Assembly: GCA_903892675.1 (NCBI GenBank)
Contig: CAITJJ010000317.1
Coordinates: 1-63,857, forward strand
DNA from: an uncultured Hyphomicrobiales bacterium
Lineage (GTDB): Bacteria > Pseudomonadota > Alphaproteobacteria > Rhizobiales > Xanthobacteraceae
Length of the DNA stretch: 63,857 bases
Reading direction: 5' to 3'
The position numbers and the translations under genes were made by a program. This document shows, in pieces, positions 26,925 to 35,671 of this stretch. Each line of letters opens with the position of its first letter. The stretch's first letter is position 1. Under the pieces are notes generated by a model. The model had not been told where the DNA came from and searched no databases. It was given only the letters and a program-made list of their open reading frames with translations.

Positions 26925-27795
26925 CCGCCGGCTCCTTTTGGGTGGCGGCGATTGGCCCGTGGCCTAGCGCGCGGCGATGTTCGCAATAGTCGGTGTCGGA
27001 GCAGACGAACATGCGATTACCCTGGTCGTCGGTGATGACTTCGTCGAGATAGCTGTCGGTTGCTGCGCATAATTCGCACGAAGCATCGTGGCGATAGGGC
27101 TCGAACGGGTGATCGTCGAAGTCGAGCGACGTCACGCGCGTGTAAGGCGGAATGGCGTAGATGCGCTTTTCACGGCCGGCGCCAAACAACTGCAAAGCCG
27201 GGCAGTTGGAAAGTTTAGGATTGTCAAATTTCGGGATCGGCGAGGGGTCCATTACATAGCGGCTGGCGACCTGTACGGGGTAGGCGTAAGCCGTGGCGAT
27301 GTGGCCGTGCCGCGCGATGTCTTCGTAGAGCTTCACATGCATCAGGCCGTATTCGGACAAAGCATGCATGCGGCGCGTTTCGGTTTCGCGCGGCTCAAGA
27401 AAGCGCAACGGCTCCGGAATCGGCACTTGATAAACCAGCACCTGGTCCGCGGAGAGCGCGGCTTCCGGTACGCGATGGCGTGTTTGAATAACGGTCGCTT
27501 CCAGCGTCGCCGTCGTGGTGCGCACACCGGCGGTGCGGGTGAAGAACTTGCGGATCGAGACCGCGTTGGTGGTGTCGTCGGAGCCCTGGTCGATGACCTT
27601 GAGCACATCCTGCGGCCCGAGGATCGCGGCGGTGACCTGCACGCCGCCGGTGCCCCAGCCATAAGGCATCGGCATTTCGCGGCTAGCGAACGGCACCTGA
27701 TAACCGGGAATGGCGATCGCCTTGAGGATGGCGCGGCGGATCATGCGCTTGGTCTGTTCGTCGAGATAGGCGAAGTTGTAGACGGGCGCGGTCAT
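26917..27795 (-). CDS. phnJ: C-P lyase catalytic subunit PhnJ (radical SAM)
   Basis: 292 residues. PhnJ cleaves the carbon-phosphorus bond through a 4Fe-4S/SAM radical mechanism. The unusual cysteine set is intact near the C-terminus: CELC, then 21 residues, then CSDTDYC (C-x2-C-x21-C-x5-C). The N-terminal YNFAYLDEQTKRMIRRAILKA and the PMPYGWGTGGVQ segment are typical. ATGA overlap with phnI upstream and an 8-base overlap with the acetyltransferase downstream. Confidence 0.95.
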   Translation of the reverse strand: MTAPVYNFAYLDEQTKRMIRRAILKAIAIPGYQVPFASREMPMPYGWGTGGVQVTAAILGPQDVLKVIDQGSDDTTNAVSIRKFFTRTAGVRTTTATLEATVIQTRHRVPEAALSADQVLVYQVPIPEPLRFLEPRETETRRMHALSEYGLMHVKLYEDIARHGHIATAYAYPVQVASRYVMDPSPIPKFDNPKLSNCPALQLFGAGREKRIYAIPPYTRVTSLDFDDHPFEPYRHDASCELCAATDSYLDEVITDDQGNRMFVCSDTDYCEHRRALGHGPIAATQKEPADG

Positions 27796-28907
27796 TCGGC
27801 GGCGTCCTGCATTATCGCTTCTTTGGGCGTCCCGGATTGCGCTTGGCGCTCGAAGAATTCGGCTTGCAGCTTGCGCAGCAGGCCAAGCTCGGCCTGGAAA
27901 TCGACATAGTGCGGCAGCTTCAGGTGCTCGACGAAGCCGGTGGCTTGTACATTGTCCGAGTGGCTGAGCACGAATTCCTCGTCCTGCGCCGGGCTGCCGG
28001 TTTCTTCGCCCAATTCCTTGGCGCGCAATGCGCGATCGACCAAAGCCATCGCCATCGACTTGCGTTCGTTCTGGCCGAATGAAATGCCGTAGCCGCGCGT
28101 GAAGCGCGGCGCTTGCGTCGCCGAGCCGGTGAACTGGTTGACCATCTGGCATTCGGTAAGTGCGATGGCGCCGAGCGGCACGGCAAAGCCGGCATCCTCG
28201 GCGAAAAACTCGACTTCGACCTCGCCGTAACGAATTTCGCCGGCAAAAGGATGATTGCGGCCGAAGCCGCGCTGCGTCGAATAGGCCAGCGCCAGCAGAA
28301 ATCCTTCATCGCCGCGTGCCAGGTTTTGCAGGCGCAGATCGCGGCCGGCGGGAAACGACAGAGGCTCGCGGGTGAGGTCGCCGACCTCGCCGGATGCCTC
28401 CGCTTGGCCTTCAATCAGGCCGCTGCCGGCCAGGAGATCGGCGACCGAGCGGAAGGTGGCTTGGTCGGCCGGCGCCGTCGCAGCCGGGGCGATATCGCTG
28501 TCGGACGTCAAAGTATGGTCGAGCAGGCGGTGCGTGTAGTCGAAGGTTGGCCCCAGCACCTGACCGCCGGGCAGATCCTTGAAAGTCGCCGAAATGCGGC
28601 GGCGAATATCCATGGCGCCGGTGTTGATCGACTCCGACGCGCCGAAGCGCGGCAGCGTCGTGCGATAGGCGCGCAGCAGGAAGATCGCCTCGATCATATC
28701 ACCGCGCGCCTGCTTGATGGCGAGCGCCGCCAGTTCGCGGTCGTACAGCGAACCTTCGCACATCACCCGGTCGACACCCAACGCCAATTGATGGTCGATC
28801 TGGTCGAGCGAAATCGCCGGCACATCGCGGTCGCCGCGCCGACGGTCGGCGAGCAAGGCGTGGGCATTGTCGATGGCGCGTTCGCCGCCTTTGACCGCGA
28901 CATACAT
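27792..28907 (-). CDS. phnI: C-P lyase core subunit PhnI
   Basis: 371 residues. PhnI is the nucleosidase/transferase of the pathway and, with PhnG, H and L, attaches the phosphonate to ribose triphosphate from ATP. Family features include MYVAVKGGERAIDNAH at the start, LALGVDRVMCEGSLYD, and HVKHLKLPHYVDFQAEL-type words near the end (here FVEHLKLPHYVDFQAEL). It follows phnH by two bases and overlaps phnJ. Confidence 0.94.
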   Translation of the reverse strand: MYVAVKGGERAIDNAHALLADRRRGDRDVPAISLDQIDHQLALGVDRVMCEGSLYDRELAALAIKQARGDMIEAIFLLRAYRTTLPRFGASESINTGAMDIRRRISATFKDLPGGQVLGPTFDYTHRLLDHTLTSDSDIAPAATAPADQATFRSVADLLAGSGLIEGQAEASGEVGDLTREPLSFPAGRDLRLQNLARGDEGFLLALAYSTQRGFGRNHPFAGEIRYGEVEVEFFAEDAGFAVPLGAIALTECQMVNQFTGSATQAPRFTRGYGISFGQNERKSMAMALVDRALRAKELGEETGSPAQDEEFVLSHSDNVQATGFVEHLKLPHYVDFQAELGLLRKLQAEFFERQAQSGTPKEAIMQDAAE

Positions 28908-28909
28908 GG

Positions 28910-29491
28910 CTAGCGTTCCTCGACGATGCGCACCGAGCGTGGCAGCGCCGCGATCGCCTGGCCGGTGACGAAGACGAGATCGACGCCGCGCGGAAACATT
29001 TCGCGGTTGTCGCGCAGGCGTTGGGCGAAGTCGGCCGGCAACGGCGCGGCGGCGAAATCGCGGGTCGTCTCGATGCCGGGGCCTTGCAGCGTCAGCGCCG
29101 GCCCGGCGAAACGTTCGACCTGGACGATAATCGTCGTCGAGCGGTCCGGGTATTCCTCGCTGCCTTGCGCGAATTTCAGAAAAGTTGGCATTGCCAGAGA
29201 ATCGGCGACGAGGGCAAATGCCGCTTTGTCCGGTGCGGCGACTATCGGCGCCCCGGTGTGAAACTTGATCCACTCGGCAATGGCCGGGGCGGCGGCGAAG
29301 GCCGGATCGAGCCAGATCGGCGATTCGTAATCGGCAAGACTGCGCACCAATGCGGCGGTTGCCGGCGCCATTGGCGGGGGAGCGCCGACACCTTCGAGTG
29401 TCCTGATCTCACCCGGCCGCGACAGGCACTCCATCAGCGCACGAAACGCTGCCTGGCTGGCGAATGCCATGCCGAATGCCGGCGCGCTCAT
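28910..29491 (-). CDS. phnH: C-P lyase core subunit PhnH
   Basis: 193 residues, non-catalytic-looking PLP-transferase-like fold found only in C-P lyase operons. Start FGMAFASQAAFRALMECLSRPGEI is distinctive; GPGIETTRDF and VFVTGQAIAALPRSVRI are near the end. PhnH binds PhnI/PhnJ in the core complex. It overlaps phnG by 4 bases. Confidence 0.92.
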   Translation of the reverse strand: MSAPAFGMAFASQAAFRALMECLSRPGEIRTLEGVGAPPPMAPATAALVRSLADYESPIWLDPAFAAAPAIAEWIKFHTGAPIVAAPDKAAFALVADSLAMPTFLKFAQGSEEYPDRSTTIIVQVERFAGPALTLQGPGIETTRDFAAAPLPADFAQRLRDNREMFPRGVDLVFVTGQAIAALPRSVRIVEER

Positions 29492-29982
29492 CGTTCGTCC
29501 TCGCCGCGCACCAGCGTGAAGAAATCGACGCGCGTCGCCGCGGTCTGCGCTTGTGCGAGGGCGCGGCGCTCCTGTTGCTGTTGTCGCAGCGGCGCAATGA
29601 TATGGTCTTCGACCGACTTGCGTTTTGCCTCGCTCTGCCAGAGTGCGTCGCAGAGGGCGGCAAGCCGCGCCTTCTCGCGGTCGCGGCCAAGCACATAGCC
29701 AAAGCCGGTCTCGCCGGTTTCCAACTGCACCGCCGCCCGCGTGACCGTGGCTTCTCCGATATTGAACGGCGCGCCGTCGCCACCGATGCGGCCCCGCAGC
29801 ATGACCAGCCCGATTTCCGCCGGACGCGCATCGGTGAACGCAACGTCGCTGCCAATGTCCGCGAGGCCGCGCGCAATGTCGGCGGCCTTGGCTTTCGCCA
29901 GGACCGCCATCGCCGCACGCCGCTGAGCAAGCGACTCTCGCGCAGCGTCGTTGCCGCGGTCTTGACTGTTGATCGTCGACAT
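29488..29982 (-). CDS. phnG: C-P lyase core subunit PhnG
   Basis: 164 residues, first gene of the leftward phn operon. PhnG words include RAAMAVLAKA, GLVMLRGRIGGDGAPFNIGEATVTRA (written in part here) and GFGYVLGRDREKARLAAL. It forms the PhnGI core. The start lies downstream of a phnF-type palindrome and a Pho box, so phosphate and PhnF control are likely. Confidence 0.92.
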   Translation of the reverse strand: MSTINSQDRGNDAARESLAQRRAAMAVLAKAKAADIARGLADIGSDVAFTDARPAEIGLVMLRGRIGGDGAPFNIGEATVTRAAVQLETGETGFGYVLGRDREKARLAALCDALWQSEAKRKSVEDHIIAPLRQQQQERRALAQAQTAATRVDFFTLVRGEDER

Positions 29983-29997
29983 GAAGCTTGCGCCAAG

Positions 29998-30017
29998 TTG
30001 TCTAGTTCAATAGACAA
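29998..30017. promoter_or_regulatory. Probable PhnF operator palindrome
   Basis: A perfect palindrome TTGTCTA-GTTCAA-TAGACAA sits 15 bases upstream of phnG and about 43 bases upstream of phnF, between the divergent genes. GntR/HutC-type PhnF regulators bind such inverted repeats, so it is the likely autoregulatory operator. Seen directly; binding is inferred. Confidence 0.75.
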
Positions 30018-30034
30018 GTGATAGATCGCATCCC

Positions 30035-30052
30035 ATGACGCTTTGATGACGG
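30035..30052 (-). promoter_or_regulatory. Pho box upstream of phnG
   Basis: On the phnG strand there are two 7-mers, CCGTCAT and GCGTCAT, separated by 4 bases (CAAA). This matches the PhoB-binding layout of CTGTCAT-type repeats on an 11-base period and points in the direction of phnG transcription. Confidence 0.7.
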
Positions 30053-30059
30053 GCCAACG

Positions 30060-30815
30060 ATGCTCACAAGAACGCCGCGTAGCTCATCGGATAAAAATAG
30101 CTTGCTGGCGCGCGGCGTCATGCTGTGGCGCTGCATTGCCGATGAATACGAACAGACCATTCTGGTCGGCAAGTACGAGAACGGCGCCAAGCTGCCCCCT
30201 GAATCAGAAATTGCCGCGCGCTATGGCGTCAACCGCCATACAGTACGGCGCGCAATAGCTGAACTCGGCGCGCGCGGCCTCGTGCGCACCGAGCGCGGCA
30301 GCGGAACCTATGTCAAGACCGACAAACTTGATTACCGCATCGGCCAGCGCACGCGTTTCTCCGAGATTGTCGCTGCGGCGGGCCACGAAGCCGAAGGCCG
30401 CTTGCAAGGGCATAGACATGAGCCGGCAAGCGAGGAAATCGCCGCGCGGCTCGGCCTAAAGGCCGGCGCCGACGTGGTGCGGCTGGAAATCCTGCGGGCT
30501 GCCGATCGCGTGCCTATTTCGGTGGCAACGACATGGCTATCGGCGCAGCGATATCCGGATGCTGCTAAAATTTTTCGCCAGTTGCGCTCGATCACGCGCA
30601 CGCTCGACCGTTATGGAATCACCGGGTATGCGCGAAAATGGACGCGCATCAGCGCCGGTTTCACCGATGCCGTCGATGCCGGGCGGCTACGGCTGTCGGT
30701 ACACCGGCCAATTCTTGTCGTGGAAAGTCTTGACGTGGCGGCCGATGGCGAGCCGATCCTGACCTCGCGCGGCCGCTTCGCCGCGGACCGGGTCGCGCTT
30801 ATTGTGGAGAGTTGA
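30060..30815 (+). CDS. phnF: Phosphonate-operon regulator PhnF (GntR/HutC family)
   Basis: 251 residues. N-terminal winged helix (KLPPESEIAARYGVNRHTVRRAIAELGARGLV at about 45-75) and C-terminal UTRA effector domain (EEIAARLGLKAGADVVRLEILR; PISVATTWLSAQRYP). Divergent from phnG with a palindromic operator between. Expected to repress phn genes and to be released by a phosphonate or a pathway intermediate. A Pho box lies just after its stop, so the downstream genes may have their own promoter. Confidence 0.92.
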   Translation: MLTRTPRSSSDKNSLLARGVMLWRCIADEYEQTILVGKYENGAKLPPESEIAARYGVNRHTVRRAIAELGARGLVRTERGSGTYVKTDKLDYRIGQRTRFSEIVAAAGHEAEGRLQGHRHEPASEEIAARLGLKAGADVVRLEILRAADRVPISVATTWLSAQRYPDAAKIFRQLRSITRTLDRYGITGYARKWTRISAGFTDAVDAGRLRLSVHRPILVVESLDVAADGEPILTSRGRFAADRVALIVES

Positions 30816-30820
30816 CCGTG

Positions 30821-30838
30821 CTGTCATGCGGCTGTCGT
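30821..30838 (+). promoter_or_regulatory. Pho box between phnF and the hexapeptide acyltransferase gene
   Basis: CTGTCAT-GCGG-CTGTCGT, 7-4-7 spacing, on the plus strand 23 bases before the next start codon. This is the closest match to the PhoB consensus in the window and suggests a phosphate-starvation promoter for the rightward phn arm. Confidence 0.8.
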
Positions 30839-30861
30839 CAACATGTCGTTTTTAGATCGCC

Positions 30862-31521
30862 ATGTCAGGAAAGCTCTCCGTTACGCCGCTGGTCGATGCG
30901 ACCGCTTCATTGTCGTCGGTGACGCTCGGCGTCTACACAGAAGTCGGCGCCCGCACCAAGCTGCAAGAGGTGACGCTTGGTGACTACTCCTATGTCGTCA
31001 ACGACAGCGATATAGCCTACGCGACCATCGGCAAATTCACCTCGATCGCGGCGATGACCAGGATCAATCCCGGCAATCACCCGATTAACCGGGCGAGCCA
31101 GTCGCATTTCACCTATCGCGCCAGCGCCTATTTCGACGGCGCTCAGGATGAAAGCGAGTTTTTCGCCTGGCGCCGCTCGCATCATGTCAGCATCGGCCAC
31201 GATGTTTGGATCGGCCACGGGGCTATTGTGCTGGCAGGCCGAACTATCGGCAATGGCGCGGTGATCGGGGCCGGCGCGGTGGTGACCAAGGACATTCCAG
31301 CCTATTCAATCGCGGTCGGCAATCCCGCGCGCGTATTGCGACCGCGCTTTGCGCCAGATGTTGCTGCCGGTCTTGAGGCGCTGGCCTGGTGGGATTGGCC
31401 GCACGAGCGGCTCCATACAGCATTGGTAGATTTCCGCGCGCTTTCGGCCGAGCAATTTCTTGCCAGGTACGAAGCGGCGGTGCCGGTGCCGGTGCCGCAT
31501 CTCATCGCCGCCGCGCACTGA
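30862..31521 (+). CDS. Phosphonate-operon hexapeptide-repeat acyltransferase
   Basis: 219 residues. Left-handed beta-helix acetyltransferase of the xenobiotic/CAT type: [72 protein letters not shown] subfamily of these is found specifically in C-P lyase loci. Acetylation of an aminophosphonate or of an intermediate is likely but not shown. Two other possible acyl acceptor enzymes (the GNAT) are in the same locus. Confidence 0.87.
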   Translation: MSGKLSVTPLVDATASLSSVTLGVYTEVGARTKLQEVTLGDYSYVVNDSDIAYATIGKFTSIAAMTRINPGNHPINRASQSHFTYRASAYFDGAQDESEFFAWRRSHHVSIGHDVWIGHGAIVLAGRTIGNGAVIGAGAVVTKDIPAYSIAVGNPARVLRPRFAPDVAAGLEALAWWDWPHERLHTALVDFRALSAEQFLARYEAAVPVPVPHLIAAAH

Positions 31522-31529
31522 GGCCATGC

Positions 31530-32675
31530 ATGCGCATTCAGGGTGGCAAGACACTCATTGACGGCGAGTTTGTCGAGGCCGATGTCCGGATCGATGCGGC
31601 GGCGGGCGTCATCGAGGCCATCGGCACCGATGGCGGCAATGGCCGCGCCTTCGATGCGCGCGGGCTCTATGTGCTTCCTGGCATCGTCGACATCCACGGC
31701 GATGCCTTCGAGCGGCAGCTCATGCCGCGTCCCGGTGTGGGCTTTCCGATCGATGTAGCGCTGGTGGACAGCGACCGGCAGGCCGTCGCCAACGGCATCA
31801 CCACCATATTCCACGGCGTGACATGGTCATGGGAACCCGGCCTGCGCGGCGCCGACAATGCGCGCGGCATGGTGGAGGCGATTGAGACCCTGCGGCCCGA
31901 ACTCGGTGCAGACACGCATTGTCATCTTCGCTTTGAGACCTTTAATCTCGACGCCGAGACGGAGGTAACCGAATGGCTGGTGCAGCGTCGGATCGGCATG
32001 CTCGGCTTCAACGATCACATGCCGGGCGACAATACGCCGCCACGCACGCGCAAGGTGGCGCAAATGGCGGAGCGGGCGGGTCTTTCGCCCGAGGACTTTA
32101 CCGTGCTGGTGGCGCGGCTGCGCGCGCGTTCCAACGAAGTGCCGGGTTCGATTGCGCGGCTGGCGGCGGCCGCCAATGCGGCCAAAGTCGCAACGCTGTC
32201 GCACGACGACATGTCGCCGGAGCAGCGCCGCTGGTTTCGCGATCTCGATTGCCGCCTGGCCGAGTTCCCGACCACGCTGGAGACGGCGGCGGATGCCATT
32301 CAAGCCGGCGACGATGTCGTCATGGGTGCGCCCAATGTGGTGCGCGGTGGCAGTCATATCGGCTGGATCGGCGCCGCCGACATGATCGGGCGTGGCTTTT
32401 GCACAATCCTCGCGTCGGATTATTATTATCCGGCCTTGCTGCTGGCTGCATTCCGGCTGGCAGCCGACGATGTCGTGCCGCTTCAAAAAGCATGGGCCTT
32501 TGTCTCGGAACATCCCGCGCGCGCGGCGGGCTTGCGTGATCGCGGTGTGCTTGCCGCGGGCCGGCGCGCCGACGTGATCGTGGTCGATGGTTCGGATTCG
32601 CTGCGGCCTAAAGCGGTTGCGGCCATCGCGAACGGCCGAATCGTGCATCTCCTGGACACCGCGAGATTGCATTGA
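31530..32675 (+). CDS. Second PhnM-like amidohydrolase
   Basis: 381 residues, PhnM superfamily: YVLPGIVDIHGDAFERQ, LGFNDHMPGDN, TLSHDDMS, AEFPTT, MGAPNVVRGGSHIGW, LASDYYYPAL. Compared with PhnM at 23810 the core HTD motif is HGD and MDHTPGQ is NDHMPGD, so metal and substrate contacts differ. It might take a different triphosphate or serve as a second diphosphatase. Start chosen at the second of two nearby ATGs, in the frame that follows the acyltransferase by 8 bases. Confidence 0.88.
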   Translation: MRIQGGKTLIDGEFVEADVRIDAAAGVIEAIGTDGGNGRAFDARGLYVLPGIVDIHGDAFERQLMPRPGVGFPIDVALVDSDRQAVANGITTIFHGVTWSWEPGLRGADNARGMVEAIETLRPELGADTHCHLRFETFNLDAETEVTEWLVQRRIGMLGFNDHMPGDNTPPRTRKVAQMAERAGLSPEDFTVLVARLRARSNEVPGSIARLAAAANAAKVATLSHDDMSPEQRRWFRDLDCRLAEFPTTLETAADAIQAGDDVVMGAPNVVRGGSHIGWIGAADMIGRGFCTILASDYYYPALLLAAFRLAADDVVPLQKAWAFVSEHPARAAGLRDRGVLAAGRRADVIVVDGSDSLRPKAVAAIANGRIVHLLDTARLH

Positions 32676-32685
32676 GCATCATATC

Positions 32686-33405
32686 ATGAACGCGATGCCG
32701 CGCTATGCCATCTACTTCGTTCCCGCCGCGGAGAGCAGCCTGTATCGCTTCGGCGCTGCGGTGCTCGGCTACGACGCCTATAGCGGCGAACCGCGCCACA
32801 TTGAGGGCGCCTCGGACGATTGGAACGACATTACGCAGGGGCCGGGCGTCTACGGCTTTCACGCCACGCTCAAGCCGCCTTTTGTTCTCGCCGATGGCTA
32901 TGACGAAGCCAGTCTGGCGGCCGCCGTTGGCGGTTTTGCTGCCGGCCATGGCACCGTTACCATCGGCGAAATGCGGGTGAGCGAGCTTGGCTCCTTCGTC
33001 GCGCTGGTGCCGCAATCGGCGCAGCCGGGGCTCCATGTGCTGGCGGAGGCCTGCCTGCGCGACTTCGACCGCTTTCGGGCGCCGATGAGCGAGCAGGAAC
33101 GCCAGCGCCGCCTGACGCCCGGTCTGTCCGACCGCCAAATCTTCAACCTGGCGCGCTGGGGGTACCCTTTTGTCTGCGAGGATTTCCGCTTTCATATGAC
33201 ATTGACCGGCGCGCTGCCGTTACCAAAGCGCAGCCGCGCGCTGCGGTTCCTCTGCGAAAAATATGAGCAGGTGCTGGACGTCGCATCAGTGAAGCTGGAC
33301 CAGCTTGTCCTGGTCCGGCAAGCCGAGACGGCGACGCCGTTTCGGGTCATCGCCGTCGCCCCATTGGGCCGGTCGCCTTACCGGCCTTTCGCCGCTTCCT
33401 GCTGA
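32686..33405 (+). CDS. DUF1045 phosphonate-operon protein, 2H phosphoesterase-like
   Basis: 239 residues. Two HxT motifs, FHATLKPPF at about 57-65 and FHMTLTG at about 170-176, mark a 2H phosphoesterase fold (family associated with phn loci). Such enzymes open cyclic nucleotide or sugar phosphodiesters. No phnP is present in this locus, so this protein may open the ribosyl 1,2-cyclic phosphate made by PhnJ; that replacement is inference. Follows the PhnM-like gene by 10 bases. Confidence 0.85.
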   Translation: MNAMPRYAIYFVPAAESSLYRFGAAVLGYDAYSGEPRHIEGASDDWNDITQGPGVYGFHATLKPPFVLADGYDEASLAAAVGGFAAGHGTVTIGEMRVSELGSFVALVPQSAQPGLHVLAEACLRDFDRFRAPMSEQERQRRLTPGLSDRQIFNLARWGYPFVCEDFRFHMTLTGALPLPKRSRALRFLCEKYEQVLDVASVKLDQLVLVRQAETATPFRVIAVAPLGRSPYRPFAASC

Positions 33406-33464
33406 TCGCCCCCGGCCTTTGGTCGCTGTGGAGGAGAGGGGAAAGGCCCTACGGCTTCACTCCA

Positions 33465-33496
33465 CTGTCACACGCCGTTGTTAGCGATTGTGACAG
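33465..33496. promoter_or_regulatory. Inverted Pho half-sites upstream of phnC
   Basis: CTGTCAC and its exact complement GTGACAG face each other 18 bases apart, just before the phnC ribosome site. Each equals one half of a Pho box, but the direct-repeat layout is incomplete, so PhoB binding is possible rather than clear. Confidence 0.45.
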
Positions 33497-33512
33497 CAGA
33501 GGAGGGTGCCGC

Positions 33513-34418
33513 TTGTCATCGCAAATCATGATCGATGCCAGAGGTATCTCAAAATCGTACCAGCGCGGCATGCCCGTGCTGGATAACGTCACGGTGTCAT
33601 TGCGTCGCGGCGAAATGGTTGCGCTGATCGGCGCCTCCGGTTCTGGCAAGTCGACCCTGATCCGCGCCATTGCCGGATTGACGCCGATCGATGGCCGCGA
33701 CGGCAAGGGCGGCCGCATTGAGATGATGGGCGAGCCGATCCAGCGCAATGGCCGCCTCAACACCAGCCGCGCTCTGCGCGCCCGCATCGGCGTGATTTTT
33801 CAGCAGTTCAATTTGGTGCCGCGGCTGTCGCTGTTGACCAATGTCTGTTTCGGTCTGCTCGGCCGTCTGCCGATTGTGCGCGGTACGCTCGGCCAGTTCA
33901 ACGACGCCGACAAGCGCGTCGCCATGCAGGCCTTGGCGCGCGTCGGCATCGCCGAACATGCGCTCAAGCGCGCCAACGAACTCTCCGGCGGCCAGCAGCA
34001 GCGCGCGGCGATTGCGCGTTCGCTGGTGCAGGGCGCGGAGTTGTTGATCGCCGACGAACCGATCGCCTCGCTCGATCCGGCCTCGTCGCGCCGGGTTATG
34101 GATCTGCTTGCGGACATGAACCGGAAAGACGGCCTGACCGTTTTCGTATCGTTGCATCAGGTCGAGTATGCCTTGAAGTATTGCCCGCGCACGATCGCGC
34201 TCAAGGCCGGCAAGGTTGCCTATGACGGGCCGTCGAGCGCGTTGACGCCGGCATTCCTTAATCAGCTCTACGGCGCCGAGTCGGAAGAATTGTTCTTGTC
34301 GCCGTTCGAACAACCGTCACACGACGCGCCTAAGAATGGCGCTGGCGAGCTGCCGGCCGCGGTCGCCGCGATGGCCGCGGTCCAGCATGCGATCGAGATC
34401 GAGCGGATATCCGCCTGA
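33513..34418 (+). CDS. phnC: Phosphonate ABC transporter ATP-binding protein PhnC
   Basis: 301 residues. Start read as TTG because GGAGG lies 8 bases upstream; an ATG five codons later has no site at a usable distance. Walker A LIGASGSGKST, FQQFNLVPRLSLLTNV, signature ELSGGQQQRAAIAR, Walker B LLIADEPIASLD. The C-terminal 40 residues are an extension beyond the ATPase fold. Couples ATP hydrolysis to phosphonate import through PhnE. Confidence 0.93.
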   Translation: MSSQIMIDARGISKSYQRGMPVLDNVTVSLRRGEMVALIGASGSGKSTLIRAIAGLTPIDGRDGKGGRIEMMGEPIQRNGRLNTSRALRARIGVIFQQFNLVPRLSLLTNVCFGLLGRLPIVRGTLGQFNDADKRVAMQALARVGIAEHALKRANELSGGQQQRAAIARSLVQGAELLIADEPIASLDPASSRRVMDLLADMNRKDGLTVFVSLHQVEYALKYCPRTIALKAGKVAYDGPSSALTPAFLNQLYGAESEELFLSPFEQPSHDAPKNGAGELPAAVAAMAAVQHAIEIERISA

Positions 34419-34489
34419 AGACGCGGCGCTTCGCTCGCGCGTGACGTCACGAGAAGAAACAAAAACTTAGTCAAAACAGGAGATGCGAC

Positions 34490-35602
34490 ATGCGGAAGCT
34501 AGCATTGATCGGCGCGGTATTGGCCGCGGCGGCGGGCATGACGGCCAATGTGGCCCAGGCCGAGACCGAACTTAACTTCGGCATCATCTCGACCGAGGCC
34601 TCGGCCAACCAGAAGAAGAACTGGGAACCCTTCCTCGAAGCGATGACCAAGGCCACCGGCCTCAAGGTCAACGGCTTTTACGCCAGCGACTATGCCGGCG
34701 TCATCGAAGCCATGCGCTTCAACAAGGTGCAGGTTGCCTGGTACGGCAACAAGTCGGCGATGGAAGCGGTTGACCGCTCGAACGCCGAAGTGTTCGCGCA
34801 GACCGTCTCCAAGGACGGCAGCACCGGCTATTACGCGCACATCATCGTCAATACCGACAGCCCGTACACCAAGCTCGACGATATCCTCAAGTGCGACAAG
34901 TCGATCGATTTCAGCATCGGCGATCCGAACTCGACCTCGGGCTTCCTGGTGCCGACATCCTACATTTTTGCCGCCAAGAACATCGACCCGAAGAACTGCT
35001 TCAAGACGTTGCGCAACGCCAGCCACCAGGCCAATTCCATGGCGGTCGCCAACAAGCAGGTTGCCGCCGCCACCAACAACAGCGAAGACCTGACCCGCAT
35101 GGAAGGGACTGCGCCGGACGCGCGCAAGAAGATCCGCATCATCTGGACCTCGCCGATCATCCCGCTCGATCCGTTGACCTGGCGCAAGGATCTCGACCCG
35201 GCCGTCAAGAGCAAGCTGTACACCTTCCTGATGAACTACGGCCGCGTCGGCACACCGGAAGAAGTGAAAGCGGCGCGCGAAATTCTCGCCAACCTCGTCT
35301 GGTCGCCGTTCAAGCCATCGAACAACGATCAGTTGCTGCCGATCCGCATTCTCGAAGCCAACAAGTCGATCATGAAGATCAACGGCGACGACAAGCTGAC
35401 GGCTGAACAGAAAGCCGAGCAGATCGCGCCGCTGCAGGCCGCGCTTAAGAAGGCCGAGGCCGGCACCGTCAAGGCCGAAGGCGGCGCCTTCAAGAAGCAG
35501 GTCGCGGCCTTTGTCGAAACCGACAAGACCGGTGACCAGGCTGCGATCAAGAAGATGATCGGCGAATTCGCGGCGCATGCCGTGACCACGCCGACCAACT
35601 AA
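34490..35602 (+). CDS. phnD: Phosphonate ABC transporter substrate-binding protein PhnD, copy 1
   Basis: 370 residues with a Sec signal peptide (1-23, cleavage after NVAQA). The mature protein starts ETELNFGIISTEAS and carries FYASDYAGVIEAMRFNKVQVAWYG and GDPNSTSGFLVPTSYIF, where the phosphonate phosphate is bound by Ser/Thr-rich loops. The C-terminal 80 residues are Lys/Glu/Ala-rich helices, longer than E. coli PhnD (about 338). Followed closely by a second copy. Confidence 0.93.
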   Translation: MRKLALIGAVLAAAAGMTANVAQAETELNFGIISTEASANQKKNWEPFLEAMTKATGLKVNGFYASDYAGVIEAMRFNKVQVAWYGNKSAMEAVDRSNAEVFAQTVSKDGSTGYYAHIIVNTDSPYTKLDDILKCDKSIDFSIGDPNSTSGFLVPTSYIFAAKNIDPKNCFKTLRNASHQANSMAVANKQVAAATNNSEDLTRMEGTAPDARKKIRIIWTSPIIPLDPLTWRKDLDPAVKSKLYTFLMNYGRVGTPEEVKAAREILANLVWSPFKPSNNDQLLPIRILEANKSIMKINGDDKLTAEQKAEQIAPLQAALKKAEAGTVKAEGGAFKKQVAAFVETDKTGDQAAIKKMIGEFAAHAVTTPTN

Positions 35603-35671
35603 GGCCCTCGTCACGACGGTTAAGTGCGAACTTGCGTACTAGATCCAGGCGGCTCAAACAGGAGGTGCGAT

